A stretch of 64,000 bases of DNA from Polaribacter sp. Lineage in GTDB: Bacteria > Bacteroidota > Bacteroidia > Flavobacteriales > Flavobacteriaceae. How positions within the stretch are numbered: position 1 is the first letter of the stretch; each line of letters opens with the position of its first letter. Of this stretch, positions 27,901-35,235 are shown one piece after another. The notes under the pieces were generated by a model that saw only the letters and a program-made list of their open reading frames with translations, did no database searches and was not told where the DNA came from. Made by a program: the position numbers and the translations under genes. Location of the stretch: positions 1-64,000 of the forward strand of contig JAQWOR010000077.1 in assembly GCA_029245785.1 (NCBI GenBank). The letters run 5' to 3'.

Positions 27901-28119
27901 ATCTGTTGCTGTTCCTTTAGAAAAAGCGTGTAAATTTTCCAAAACTCGCTCTTTCATTTCGGCAGCGGCTTTGTTGGTAAAAGTAATTGCTAAGATTCGC
28001 TGAAACACAAACCGGTCTTCTGATTGCAAGACCACTTTTAAATACTCTTTTACAAGCGTAAACGTTTTTCCGCTTCCGGCAGAGGCATTATAAACTTGAA
28101 AAGTTGATGGTTGTAGCAC
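24976..28119 (-). CDS. AddA/RecB-like UvrD-family helicase with C-terminal nuclease domain
   Basis: A 1047-residue DNA double-strand-break processing enzyme. Helicase motifs in order: I NASAGSGKTFTLV (residues 11-23), Ia AITFTNKAAAEMK, II FIDEMQDTSVLQW, III VGDGKQAIYRWRGG, IV region NYRSYSEI, V IMTIHKSKGLEFPVV and VI LLYVAFTRTVEQLYV. Near the C-terminus PDRLVF followed by IDYKTG and QLLKYEQ is a PD-(D/E)XK nuclease core. This is the AddA architecture; the partner AddB-type subunit is not in the window. It lies 85 bases below the FeoB2 operon behind a terminator. Confidence 0.88.
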   Translation of the reverse strand: MLQPSTFQVYNASAGSGKTFTLVKEYLKVVLQSEDRFVFQRILAITFTNKAAAEMKERVLENLHAFSKGTATDILLKIVEETTLDKEVIQQRSGQILEAILQNYSAFGITTIDSFTYKIIKNFAYDLGLNLTFEVELDAATLLSQAVDVLISKIGIENDVTKILIDFSLEKANEDTSWDISRDLNEFAKILLNENDADHFKQLSKKTVGDFIELKNNLTTQQKVLEKRFHEIGNQGLEIIESMQLNHNDFYRSMLPKHFLALSDSVAKAKFFEASKLREKIEENLFYAKSKSDDIKTAIEGVLPELLTLYLESETCYQEYLLHKLALKSVIPLAVLTKIHAELIAIKEEGNIRLITEFNQLISDHIKDQPEPFIYERIGQKFMHYFIDEMQDTSVLQWQNLIPLIDNALAQEHSNLLLVGDGKQAIYRWRGGKAAQFINLGSLDKTSVKTMPFQVQKEVKELATNYRSYSEIIQFNNRFFQHVAGYFQNQTYQQLFANGNSQKETAKKGGYISIDFLEKEIDKEENELKYAKKVLEIIENLDADFLRNEVCVLVRKKEHAITIANYLSEHNVEIVSSETLLLQNSKKVNFIIHLLQIIQHPNDKETFVEVLYFLYNHLAIQKEKQLFFEELTQQQSAVLFAQLPTLGISFDMHNFHQLPFYEKIEEIIRSFQLATTSDAYLQFFLDLVFDHQRKATSVQEFLDFWELKKNTLSIVAPEAPNAVQIMTIHKSKGLEFPVVIFPYDIDIYFQKNPKAWLSNLPSNHFNGFDELLIPSTKDIQYVNSNGAKIYQKQREELELDNFNLLYVAFTRTVEQLYVVTDKKINKNGVVNTNYSSGVLIEYLQNTEQWSEEVLHYSFGNSKKTSVLKPSIIQTEIQRQFISTSWKDHNIHMLASSSKLWDTEQGKAVEFGNLIHEMMSKITTEAVVEKVVNQYVQQGVVDQEKAKSIMQSIRKIVNHPKLEAYYSEGVTVFNEREISTVDHQTVIPDRLVFNKNNEVTIIDYKTGISLKKHHQQLLKYEQVLKSMNFKVLKKLLIYIGEIILVEEI

Positions 28120-28142
28120 AAGGTTATTTTAGTGCAAAATAC

Positions 28143-28171
28143 AAAAAGCCACACAAATCTGTATGGCTTTT
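28143..28171 (-). terminator. terminator of the feoB2 operon
   Basis: On the minus strand AAAAGCCATACA-GATT-TGTGTGGCTTTT forms a 12-bp stem with one wobble pair, followed by T-rich sequence, 33 bases after the last gene of the metal-uptake operon. Confidence 0.75.
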
Positions 28172-28204
28172 AATAAATTATCTTGTGTTCTAAAACTCGA
28201 TGTG

Positions 28205-29623
28205 TTATCCCAGAATTCTCCAGATTTGCGCTACTAAAAATGTAATTACAAATCCAGCAACAACAGGTAAAACAGAGGCTACAATGGTCCATTTTGCACT
28301 ATTTGTTTCTTTATAAATCGTATAAATTGTTGTGCTACATGGGTTGTGCAACAAACTAAACAACATCACATTAACCGCTGTTAACAAGGTCCAGCCTCCT
28401 GCTTTTAAGATGTCGGCCGTTGCCGTAACAGAATCCAATTCAAACATCACCCCAACGCCTTCTCCACCAGGAATTCCGGTGGCCATTACGGTAAGCATCA
28501 ATATGGTGGGTATTACAATTTCATTTGCAGGAATTGCAACAATGTATGCCAGTAAAACAACCCCATTTAGCCCCAATAAAAACCCAAATCCATCTAAAGA
28601 GTGGATTGCCCAAAGCGCAATGCTTTCATCTCCGATATAAATGTTAGAAATCAACCAAATTACGGCTCCTGCAGGTGCTGCAAAAATAATTGCACGCCAC
28701 AAAACAATCAAGGTTCTATCAATTAGTGATGTATAAATGGTTTTCCAAAATACCGGTGGTCGGTATGGAGGTAATTCTAAATTAAATGTAGAAACCTCTC
28801 CTTTTAAAACGGTTCTAGATAATGCCCATGAAAAGAAAAACATAAAAAAGATTCCCAAAACGGCAATTCCGATGACGGCAGACAAAGAGGCTAAACTTGA
28901 ATATGTTGACGGAACTACTGCGCCAATAAAAATTGTTGCTAACAATATTTGTGTTGGCCAACGCCCATTACACAACGAAAAATTATTGGTAATAATCGCA
29001 ATCAATCGTTCTCTTGGGCTATCAATAATACGAGTGGCAACAACTCCTGCGGCATTACAACCAAAGCCCATACTCATGGTTAATGCTTGCTTCCCATGAG
29101 CACCCGATTTTTTAAAGAGGTGATCCATATTAAAGGCAACTCTTGGCAAGTATCCAAAATCTTCTAACAAGGTAAAAAGGGGAAAAAATATGGCCATTGG
29201 CGGTAGCATTACGGCAATTACCCAAGCAACTGCTAAGTACACACCGTCTATCAAAAAACCATCCAACCACCAAGGAAGCCCAATTGCTGAAGCGCCCTCT
29301 TTTAACAAGGGATGGCAGGTGTCTAATAATAATTGCGCCAACATTCCTGACGGATAATTAGCGCCAATAATTGTCAACCAAAGAACAACACCTAAAATAA
29401 AAAGCATGAGTGGAAAACCCCAAATCTTGCTCGTAACTATTTTATCTATTTTAGAATCGATTCTAAAGCTGCTTTTTTGATCGCCTTTTGTCACAGATCC
29501 TTCTACAATTTTTGAAGCATCTGCATATATACTTTCTGCTAAGCTATCGTGAAAATCATCGCCAATTTGCCAGCGAAGCTCTTTTGATAAGGCAATGATA
29601 TGTGCTACGTTTTTCTCTTGCAT
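28205..29623 (-). CDS. FeoB2 membrane domain (C-terminal half of a split FeoB)
   Basis: A 472-residue polytopic protein equal to the membrane half of FeoB. After about 80 cytoplasmic residues it has Gate/FeoB_C features: [50 protein letters not shown] (first Gate with pore Cys), [20 protein letters not shown] (second Gate) and [20 protein letters not shown]. There is no G domain; that is in the gene just upstream, in the same frame and separated only by TAA AAG AAG. It may transport Fe(II) or, as for FeoB2 of Porphyromonas, Mn(II). Function needs the two halves to reassemble. Confidence 0.88.
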   Translation of the reverse strand: MQEKNVAHIIALSKELRWQIGDDFHDSLAESIYADASKIVEGSVTKGDQKSSFRIDSKIDKIVTSKIWGFPLMLFILGVVLWLTIIGANYPSGMLAQLLLDTCHPLLKEGASAIGLPWWLDGFLIDGVYLAVAWVIAVMLPPMAIFFPLFTLLEDFGYLPRVAFNMDHLFKKSGAHGKQALTMSMGFGCNAAGVVATRIIDSPRERLIAIITNNFSLCNGRWPTQILLATIFIGAVVPSTYSSLASLSAVIGIAVLGIFFMFFFSWALSRTVLKGEVSTFNLELPPYRPPVFWKTIYTSLIDRTLIVLWRAIIFAAPAGAVIWLISNIYIGDESIALWAIHSLDGFGFLLGLNGVVLLAYIVAIPANEIVIPTILMLTVMATGIPGGEGVGVMFELDSVTATADILKAGGWTLLTAVNVMLFSLLHNPCSTTIYTIYKETNSAKWTIVASVLPVVAGFVITFLVAQIWRILG

Positions 29624-29629
29624 CTTCTT

Positions 29630-30394
29630 TTAAATAAAGGTTCCTGTTTTTAAGGCTTCTACAATCTGTGTATCTCCTTCTAACAATCGCAAAGCAATCC
29701 ATCTGCTATTTGAAATCTCTGGATATTCTTTTTCTATGGATGCACTTAATTCTTGTACTGCTTTTGAAATATTTTGGGGGATGTTTTTTATTTTTCGTGG
29801 GGTGCATTGTATCTTATTATTGGCCAATTCGCTAATTGTTTGAATCAACTCCGGAATTCCTTCTTTATGCCGTGCACTTGTAGCCACAACAGGAATCCCT
29901 AAGTCTCTTGACAATGCTCTCGTGTCTATTTCTATCTGATTTCGATTGGCTTCATCCATCAAGTTCAAGCATAAAACTGCATTGTCTGTAATTTCCAAAA
30001 TTTGTAAGGCTAGATTTAAATTGCGCTCTAACCTACTTGCGTCAACAACAATAACTGTTACTGTTGGTTTGCCGAAAAGAATAAAATTTCGAGCCACTTC
30101 TTCATCTTCAGAAGTAGAAAGCAGGGAATAGGTTCCTGGTAAATCAATCAATTTATACTTTTGCTTGTCGTACTCAAAAGCGCCTTCTGCCCTTGTTACT
30201 GTTTTTCCTGGCCAATTTCCAGTATGTTGTCTCAATCCTGTTAAGGCATTAAATACGGTACTCTTTCCTGTATTTGGATTCCCCGCGAGGGCAACGACAA
30301 AATCAAAATCAGCAATTTGAACACCCAATTTTTTCAATCCATCGGCATTAAAATGCGAACAGGTGTCGCAAGCGCTATGTGGTTGTTTTTCCAT
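29630..30394 (-). CDS. FeoB2 GTPase domain (N-terminal half of a split FeoB)
   Basis: A 254-residue cytoplasmic protein equal to the G domain plus helical GDI region of FeoB: G1 [14 protein letters not shown] (38-51), G2 [10 protein letters not shown]3 DLPGTYSL, G4 NLMDEAN and an end in the GDI helix [11 protein letters not shown]. The N-terminus has a CDTC pair (Cys9, Cys12) with nearby His6 and His14, a possible metal site. It stops at a TAA in the same frame as the membrane-domain gene, whose ATG follows after two codons. Its start overlaps the preceding gene by 20 bases, so the operon is translationally coupled. Confidence 0.88.
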   Translation of the reverse strand: MEKQPHSACDTCSHFNADGLKKLGVQIADFDFVVALAGNPNTGKSTVFNALTGLRQHTGNWPGKTVTRAEGAFEYDKQKYKLIDLPGTYSLLSTSEDEEVARNFILFGKPTVTVIVVDASRLERNLNLALQILEITDNAVLCLNLMDEANRNQIEIDTRALSRDLGIPVVATSARHKEGIPELIQTISELANNKIQCTPRKIKNIPQNISKAVQELSASIEKEYPEISNSRWIALRLLEGDTQIVEALKTGTFI

Positions 30395-31418
30395 GTTCGA
30401 TTTTTTTAATTAAAATTTTTGAAGCTTGATTATTTCTCAATGCAATGGCTGTTCCCTTTATCAAAAAAGCGGTAGGATCTCCTAACGGATTCATCAAATC
30501 AACACCAACTGTTGCGCCCTTCACAAAACCTAAATCCAACAATCTTCGTCTATTTTCGCCTCTACATTCCTTAGATAATCCAATAATTTTTGCCGTCTCA
30601 TGAGTTTTTAAACTAGAAAGACGTGTGGTGCTTTCTTGAATAAGAACCTTGTTTTCTAAAATAGAAACAGTAATATTTCCTGCAACAATGGGTGCCAATA
30701 CAAATTTTTCTCCTTCAGAATGAAACACAATCCGTGAGTCGTCTTTTTCAACAATCCGTATTTGAGAATCTAAATAGATTTTTTCGGCTAAAATCTGCTT
30801 GTAAATAATCTCTGGCTCATCTTCTATATGAATAATTCTACCGACGGTATCTACCGCTAGTTCAGAAAGAGGATGTCCTTTTTTAAAGGCGACTCTACCT
30901 GTACTTGTAGGTATTGGATCTCCATGAGGGTCAAATTTTGGATTTCCCAAAAGAGCTGCCAATTGATTGGTTTCATCAACACTTAACTCGTGCTCTTTTT
31001 TCTCTGCGCGTCCATGCCACTCTTCTTTTTGAAAGCCTGTTTTTTCGGATAGAAATTTTTCCCACAATCGGTGGGCTCTAATTATTTGCAATGCATATTC
31101 ATTTCCTAATTCAGAAAGTTTCAATGCATCTCCCTCCATAAAAAGGAGCTTGTTCTCTATCATTTTGCTGACATTTTCTATCAGCAATCGGTTGCTGTAC
31201 TTTAAATGGTTTGTCAAGTCATTTACATTTAAAGCATTGTTAGAAGCTTGGTTGTGATAGAGCAGTTTTAAAATATCTTCAATGATGGTTTTTGCATTTG
31301 ATTTCTTCGTTTTTCGTAACAGGTAATAAAGCCCCTTGTTAGGTCTAAACAAAAAATACAGCACTATTATTAGCGCCAAAAACAGCAAAAGCGCAAATGT
31401 AGGATTATAGGTGGTCAT
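30375..31418 (-). CDS. membrane-anchored DtxR-like/FeoA fusion protein
   Basis: A 347-residue protein with four parts: one membrane helix (about residues 8-25); a winged-helix domain like the DtxR N-terminus (43-112); a DtxR dimerisation/metal domain (113-175) with [20 protein letters not shown] and PHGDPIP that keeps the His/Glu ligand positions; and a C-terminal FeoA/SH3-like domain (about 268-342, [20 protein letters not shown]). It is a paralogue of the next gene upstream with a membrane anchor and a FeoA domain added. It may be the FeoA partner and metal sensor of the split FeoB2 at the membrane; DNA binding is uncertain. It overlaps both neighbours. Confidence 0.8.
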   Translation of the reverse strand: MTTYNPTFALLLFLALIIVLYFLFRPNKGLYYLLRKTKKSNAKTIIEDILKLLYHNQASNNALNVNDLTNHLKYSNRLLIENVSKMIENKLLFMEGDALKLSELGNEYALQIIRAHRLWEKFLSEKTGFQKEEWHGRAEKKEHELSVDETNQLAALLGNPKFDPHGDPIPTSTGRVAFKKGHPLSELAVDTVGRIIHIEDEPEIIYKQILAEKIYLDSQIRIVEKDDSRIVFHSEGEKFVLAPIVAGNITVSILENKVLIQESTTRLSSLKTHETAKIIGLSKECRGENRRRLLDLGFVKGATVGVDLMNPLGDPTAFLIKGTAIALRNNQASKILIKKIEHGKTTT

Positions 31419-32070
31419 CTGTTTTTAAATATAAATTAGTGGCTATTTTTTTTGATATTGCCATTTCTCTGTCGTCTATTTTAATGGTTATTGAATCGTC
31501 AAAAGGTTCTTTTTCAATTACCGTAATTTGTTTTCCTAGTGCAATGCCTTGTTTGTCTAAAAACTGTAAAAAGGCTGATGAAGAATCATCTACACCTGTG
31601 CAAATACCGCTTTCATTTTTTTCTAAAGACGATAGCAAGCGGTTTTTTGTGGGATGCAAATTACCTTCTTTGTCTGGAATTAAATCGCCATGTGGATCTA
31701 CTGTTGGAAAACCCAATAAGGCATCCATCTCATCAATAAGTTTTTGTGATTTAATGTGTTCTAATTGCTCAGCAACATCATGTACCTCGTCCCAATTAAA
31801 ATTTAATTTTTCAACTAAAAAAACTTCCCATAAACGATGTTTTCTAACAATCATCGCAGCTGTTTTTTTTCCTTTTTTTGTTAAAGTAACTCCCTGATAT
31901 TTTTTATAAACCAACACCTCTTTTTCGGCAAGTTTTTTTATCATGTCTGTAACAGAAGATGCCTTTGTCTCTATTTTTTTTGCAATCGCATTGGTGCTAA
32001 CCCCTTTTTCAGAATGCTCGCTTAAATGATAGATTGTTTTTAAATAATTTTCTTCAGAAAATGTAAACAT
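31405..32070 (-). CDS. DtxR/MntR-family metal-dependent repressor
   Basis: A 221-residue regulator: winged helix (1-70; SEENYLKTIYHLSEHSEKGV, TKASSVTDMIKKLAEKEVL), dimerisation and metal domain (71-140; IVRKHRLWEVFL, EVHDVAEQLEHIKSQ, PHGDLIPD) and a C-terminal SH3/FeoA-like domain. It binds Fe(II) or Mn(II) and represses uptake genes in the known family. The frame is open to 32109, but a TATCTTTG box at 32090-32097 lies inside that extension, so I start at the ATG at 32070 (MFTFSEENYLKTIYHL), which is the family's usual beginning. It heads the FeoB2 operon and probably binds the palindrome at 32123-32144. Confidence 0.9.
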   Translation of the reverse strand: MFTFSEENYLKTIYHLSEHSEKGVSTNAIAKKIETKASSVTDMIKKLAEKEVLVYKKYQGVTLTKKGKKTAAMIVRKHRLWEVFLVEKLNFNWDEVHDVAEQLEHIKSQKLIDEMDALLGFPTVDPHGDLIPDKEGNLHPTKNRLLSSLEKNESGICTGVDDSSSAFLQFLDKQGIALGKQITVIEKEPFDDSITIKIDDREMAISKKIATNLYLKTDDHL

Positions 32071-32089
32071 ATTCACTTTTTTATAATGA

Positions 32090-32157
32090 CAAAGATACAT
32101 TTTTTTCAAGTTCTTTGAAAATATTTTTAGGGTTGTCTAAAAATTATTTTACATTTG
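32090..32157. promoter_or_regulatory. divergent promoters around a DtxR-type palindrome
   Basis: Minus-strand TATCTTTG (32090-32097) serves the DtxR-FeoB2 operon and plus-strand TACATTTG (32150-32157) serves the di-heme/Rieske/porin operon. Between them is a perfect inverted repeat ATTTTTAG-GGTTGT-CTAAAAAT (32123-32144), 8-bp arms and 6-bp spacer, resembling DtxR/IdeR/MntR operators (TTAGG..CCTAA-like). A bound repressor would cover the upstream promoter elements of both directions. Confidence 0.7.
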
Positions 32158-32181
32158 CATAAATTTTTATATTTCAACACA

Positions 32182-33390
32182 ATGAAAACAGTTCGTTTTT
32201 CTTTTTCTATCGTTGCAACATTTATTCTATTAATAATGATTTCATGCGATAAAACCATGCCTTTCGCTCCAGAAGAAAACACACTTTTAGATGGCCCAAT
32301 AGAAGGTCTTTCTACCGAACAACAGATTCAATTTCTAAAAGGTGATGAAGCTTTTGGTGATGATATTTTTACAGTAGAAAAAGGGCTCGGCCCTCTTTTT
32401 AATGCCAATAGTTGTGCAAGTTGTCACGCAGGAGATGGTAAAGGACATCCTTTTATTGGCTTTACTCGTTTTGGGCAAACAGACGCCACAGGAAATCAAT
32501 TTTTAAATCAAGGAGGCCCACAGCTACAAAACAAAGCGATTCCTGGTTATCAGCCTGAACAGCTTCCGGTAGGAGCTACATTTTCAAAACTACTTGCTCC
32601 AGCAGTAACAGGACTTGGTCTTTTAGATGCCGTAAGCGACGCTTATCTTATTTCTTTATCCGATCCGAACGATACTAATAATGACGGAATAAGTGGTGTG
32701 CCTCATTGGAATAACATCCCTGATTATGCAAAAGCACAATTAAGACCTAATACTATTTCTAATAATGGAAAGTACATCACTCGGTTTGGAAAAAAAGGAA
32801 ACGCATACAGCCTGTTACAACAAACAGCTGAAGCCTACAATCAAGACATGGGGGTTGCCTCGATATTCGAAGCTATAGACACGTATAGCGGATTAGAGAT
32901 TGATCCAGAAATAGCTACTCAACAAATAAATGACGTAGTCTTTTACTTAAAAACACTGAAAGCACCTATCCGTAGAAATGAATCAGATCTTGAAGTTTTA
33001 AAAGGAGAACAGCTCTTTACACAAATTAACTGTGCAAGCTGCCATACGCCAACACTACAAACTGGGTTTTCTGCAATTGACGTGTTGTCTAACAAAAAAT
33101 TTCACCCCTATACAGATTTACTATTGCACGATATGGGTGCAGAATTAGATGACGGATACACAGAGGGCTTTGCACTCACAAGTGAGTGGAAAACACCCGC
33201 TCTTTGGGGGCTTGGCTTATCTAAAGACTCGCAAGGAGGACGTTACTTTTTAATGCATGACGGCCGTGCAACAAGTATTGAAAAAGCAATACTGCTTCAT
33301 GGAGGAGAAGCTTTGCAATCTAAAAACAATTACAAACAACTCTCTGAAGCGAAACAACAACAACTTCTTAAATTTTTAGAATCCCTATAA
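32182..33390 (+). CDS. di-heme oxidoreductase-like lipoprotein (DUF1111 type)
   Basis: A 402-residue exported c-type cytochrome. The signal peptide ends in a lipobox (LIMISC, Cys22), so it is a lipoprotein. Two heme-binding CxxCH motifs are CASCH at residues 78-82 and 284-288; DPNDTNNDGISG and LLHDMGAELDDGY are typical of the di-heme DUF1111/thiol-oxidoreductase-like family. The upstream ATG at 32155 is rejected because it overlaps the TACATTTG promoter box. It is first in an operon with a Rieske protein and a porin, which suggests electron transfer in the envelope. The substrate is unknown. Confidence 0.88.
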   Translation: MKTVRFSFSIVATFILLIMISCDKTMPFAPEENTLLDGPIEGLSTEQQIQFLKGDEAFGDDIFTVEKGLGPLFNANSCASCHAGDGKGHPFIGFTRFGQTDATGNQFLNQGGPQLQNKAIPGYQPEQLPVGATFSKLLAPAVTGLGLLDAVSDAYLISLSDPNDTNNDGISGVPHWNNIPDYAKAQLRPNTISNNGKYITRFGKKGNAYSLLQQTAEAYNQDMGVASIFEAIDTYSGLEIDPEIATQQINDVVFYLKTLKAPIRRNESDLEVLKGEQLFTQINCASCHTPTLQTGFSAIDVLSNKKFHPYTDLLLHDMGAELDDGYTEGFALTSEWKTPALWGLGLSKDSQGGRYFLMHDGRATSIEKAILLHGGEALQSKNNYKQLSEAKQQQLLKFLESL

Positions 33391-33391
33391 T

Positions 33392-33835
33392 ATGGAGCGT
33401 AGAAAATTTTTAAAAACGTGTTGCTATACCGCTATTGGTCTCCCACTATTAGCAGGAACACTACACTCATGTGCGGCGGCTATTTATTACGCCCCTGTTA
33501 CAAAAAAAAGCAATCGGTTGGTGGTCAGAAAAGCCGCATTTTGGCAACTAAAAAAAGACAAAAAAACACCTCGAAACTTTGTGCTGGTAAAAACCACAGA
33601 GATGGATTTTCCTATTTGCCTCTATAAAACGGGCCCTGACACCTATGTCGCATCCTTATTACGGTGCACTCACAGAGGCTGCGAACTGAATGTTGGTGGT
33701 GGCATGTATACATGTCCTTGTCACGGGAGTGAATTTTCAATAAAAGGCATCGTTTTAGAAGGCCCGGCAGAAACCAATTTAAAAACATTTGAAATAGTAT
33801 CAGACAATGAAAACATTTACATATTACAATCCTAA
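33392..33835 (+). CDS. Rieske [2Fe-2S] lipoprotein
   Basis: A 147-residue exported iron-sulfur protein. Both cluster-binding loops are complete: CTHRGC (Cys92, His94, with Cys97) and CPCH (Cys108, His111, with Cys110), the paired extra cysteines forming the stabilising disulfide of true Rieske proteins. The N-terminus MERRKFLKTCCYTAIGLPLL continues to a lipobox-like LHSC (Cys27), and the RRKFLK start recalls Tat signals, as expected for a protein exported folded with its cluster. It begins one base after the di-heme gene stop and overlaps the porin gene, so the three are co-translated. It is not part of a bc1 or alternative complex III set. Confidence 0.93.
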   Translation: MERRKFLKTCCYTAIGLPLLAGTLHSCAAAIYYAPVTKKSNRLVVRKAAFWQLKKDKKTPRNFVLVKTTEMDFPICLYKTGPDTYVASLLRCTHRGCELNVGGGMYTCPCHGSEFSIKGIVLEGPAETNLKTFEIVSDNENIYILQS

Positions 33836-35054
33836 AACATACATCCTTGGGGCATTGTTAATCACTAACCTCCTATTGCATAGTCAAAAGAAAAGTGTTG
33901 ATATCACACGTGTCAAAATAGACACTTCTGCAACACAATTAAATATGGATGCCACTTACAACCGTCCGTTTTTAAAATCAGGAAAGGTTGCTGTAGCGTT
34001 GGGAGGGTATCTAGAGGCCAATTCTATGTACAGTTCAGAAGATGGTGTTTCAGAAGGGCTCTCGTTTCAAGCGCGGCGACTAACATTATTTATGTCTGCC
34101 ACAATTTCAAAACGGATCAAATTTCTTTCAGAAATCGAATTTGAAGACGGGACAAAAGAAATAGGGATTGAATTTGCAGCTATAGATGTTGCACTACATC
34201 CTGCCTTAAATTTAAGAGGCGGAATTATTATGAATCCTATTGGAGCTTTCAATCAAAATCATGATGGCCCTAAATGGGAGTTTGTTGAACGCCCTAACAT
34301 GGCAAGTGAAATGTTACCTGCTACTTGGTCTAATGCTGGTTTTGGTGTGTATGGAAAAACCTATAAAGGAAAATGGACCTTAGGATATGAAGCTTATTTA
34401 TCAAATGGGTTTGACAATACGATTATTAATAATACAGAAAACAAAACATTTTTACCTGCAGCAAAAGAAAACGAAGAGCGCTTTGAAGAAAGCAATAGCG
34501 GAAAAGCACTTTTATCTGGAAAAATAGCTCTTAAAAACAGAAAATTTGGAGAACTAGGATTCTCATATATGGGAGGTGTTTACAACAAATTTGAGGCAGG
34601 TGGCGCTGTGTTGGATAAGCAACGAAAACTACATGTATTTGCCATTGATTTTAATACAACCCTTAAAAAAACAGGGACCTATATTGTTGGTGAATATGCA
34701 TTTGTTTCAGTTGATGTGCCAGAAACATATACACAGCAATATGGTAACAAACAACAAGGGTTTTTCCTTGATATTGTACAGCCTATTCTCAAACAAAAAG
34801 TACTTGATTGGGAAAAAGCAACCTTAAATATAGCCCTTCGACTAGATTATGTAGATTGGAATCTTGGAACATTTAACGAAACTCAGACAAACATTGGAGA
34901 AGAATTATGGGCAATTACTCCGGCAATTAGCTTTAGACCAACATCTCAATCTGTTTTTCGACTCAATTATCGATATCAATGGCAAACAGATGTGCTAGGA
35001 AATCCTCCTGGAATGAAGGCGGCTTGGCTCTTTGGGTTTAGTACTTATTTTTAA
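33807..35054 (+). CDS. OprO/OprP-type outer membrane porin
   Basis: A 415-residue outer membrane beta-barrel protein with a signal sequence (GALLITNLLLHSQ) and alternating aromatic strands ending in a Phe (WLFGFSTYF), the usual C-terminal signature of porins. Family features include a glycine-rich ALGGYLEANSMY start, FQARRLTLFMSATISKRIKF, ALNLRGGIIMNPIGAFNQNH and WSNAGFGVYGKTYKGKWTLG. Such phosphate-selective-porin-like proteins pass anions or other small solutes; the substrate is unknown. Its start overlaps the Rieske gene by 29 bases. It is the last gene of the operon divergent from the DtxR gene. Confidence 0.85.
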   Translation: MKTFTYYNPKTYILGALLITNLLLHSQKKSVDITRVKIDTSATQLNMDATYNRPFLKSGKVAVALGGYLEANSMYSSEDGVSEGLSFQARRLTLFMSATISKRIKFLSEIEFEDGTKEIGIEFAAIDVALHPALNLRGGIIMNPIGAFNQNHDGPKWEFVERPNMASEMLPATWSNAGFGVYGKTYKGKWTLGYEAYLSNGFDNTIINNTENKTFLPAAKENEERFEESNSGKALLSGKIALKNRKFGELGFSYMGGVYNKFEAGGAVLDKQRKLHVFAIDFNTTLKKTGTYIVGEYAFVSVDVPETYTQQYGNKQQGFFLDIVQPILKQKVLDWEKATLNIALRLDYVDWNLGTFNETQTNIGEELWAITPAISFRPTSQSVFRLNYRYQWQTDVLGNPPGMKAAWLFGFSTYF

Positions 35055-35190
35055 AGGATAGGGAGCGCTTCAAGTCTTATAGCTTAATTTCTTGTCTATT
35101 CATAAATCTCTATAATCATTATTACTATAGATATAGTCCGATTACGTGAAGATTGGAAGAACGAATTTTGCATAAAAATTATTTTTACCG

Positions 35191-35219
35191 TTGTTATTTT
35201 CAAATAGATAGTACCTTTG
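35191..35219 (+). promoter_or_regulatory. mfd promoter
   Basis: TTG (35191-35193), 18-base spacer and TACCTTTG (35212-35219), 16 bases before the TTG start of mfd. Confidence 0.6.
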
Positions 35220-35235
35220 CCCAAAATTAGTACCC

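Noticed and set aside
31439-31897. 152-codon plus-strand open frame
   Set aside because: Antisense to the DtxR-family regulator, which has clear homology.
32071-32109. Extended N-terminus of the DtxR-family regulator
   Set aside because: The extension includes the gene's own TATCTTTG box and has no match to the family.
32155-32181. Upstream ATG for the di-heme protein
   Set aside because: The ATG overlaps the TACATTTG promoter box and adds residues before a normal lipoprotein signal peptide; the ATG at 32182 is better.
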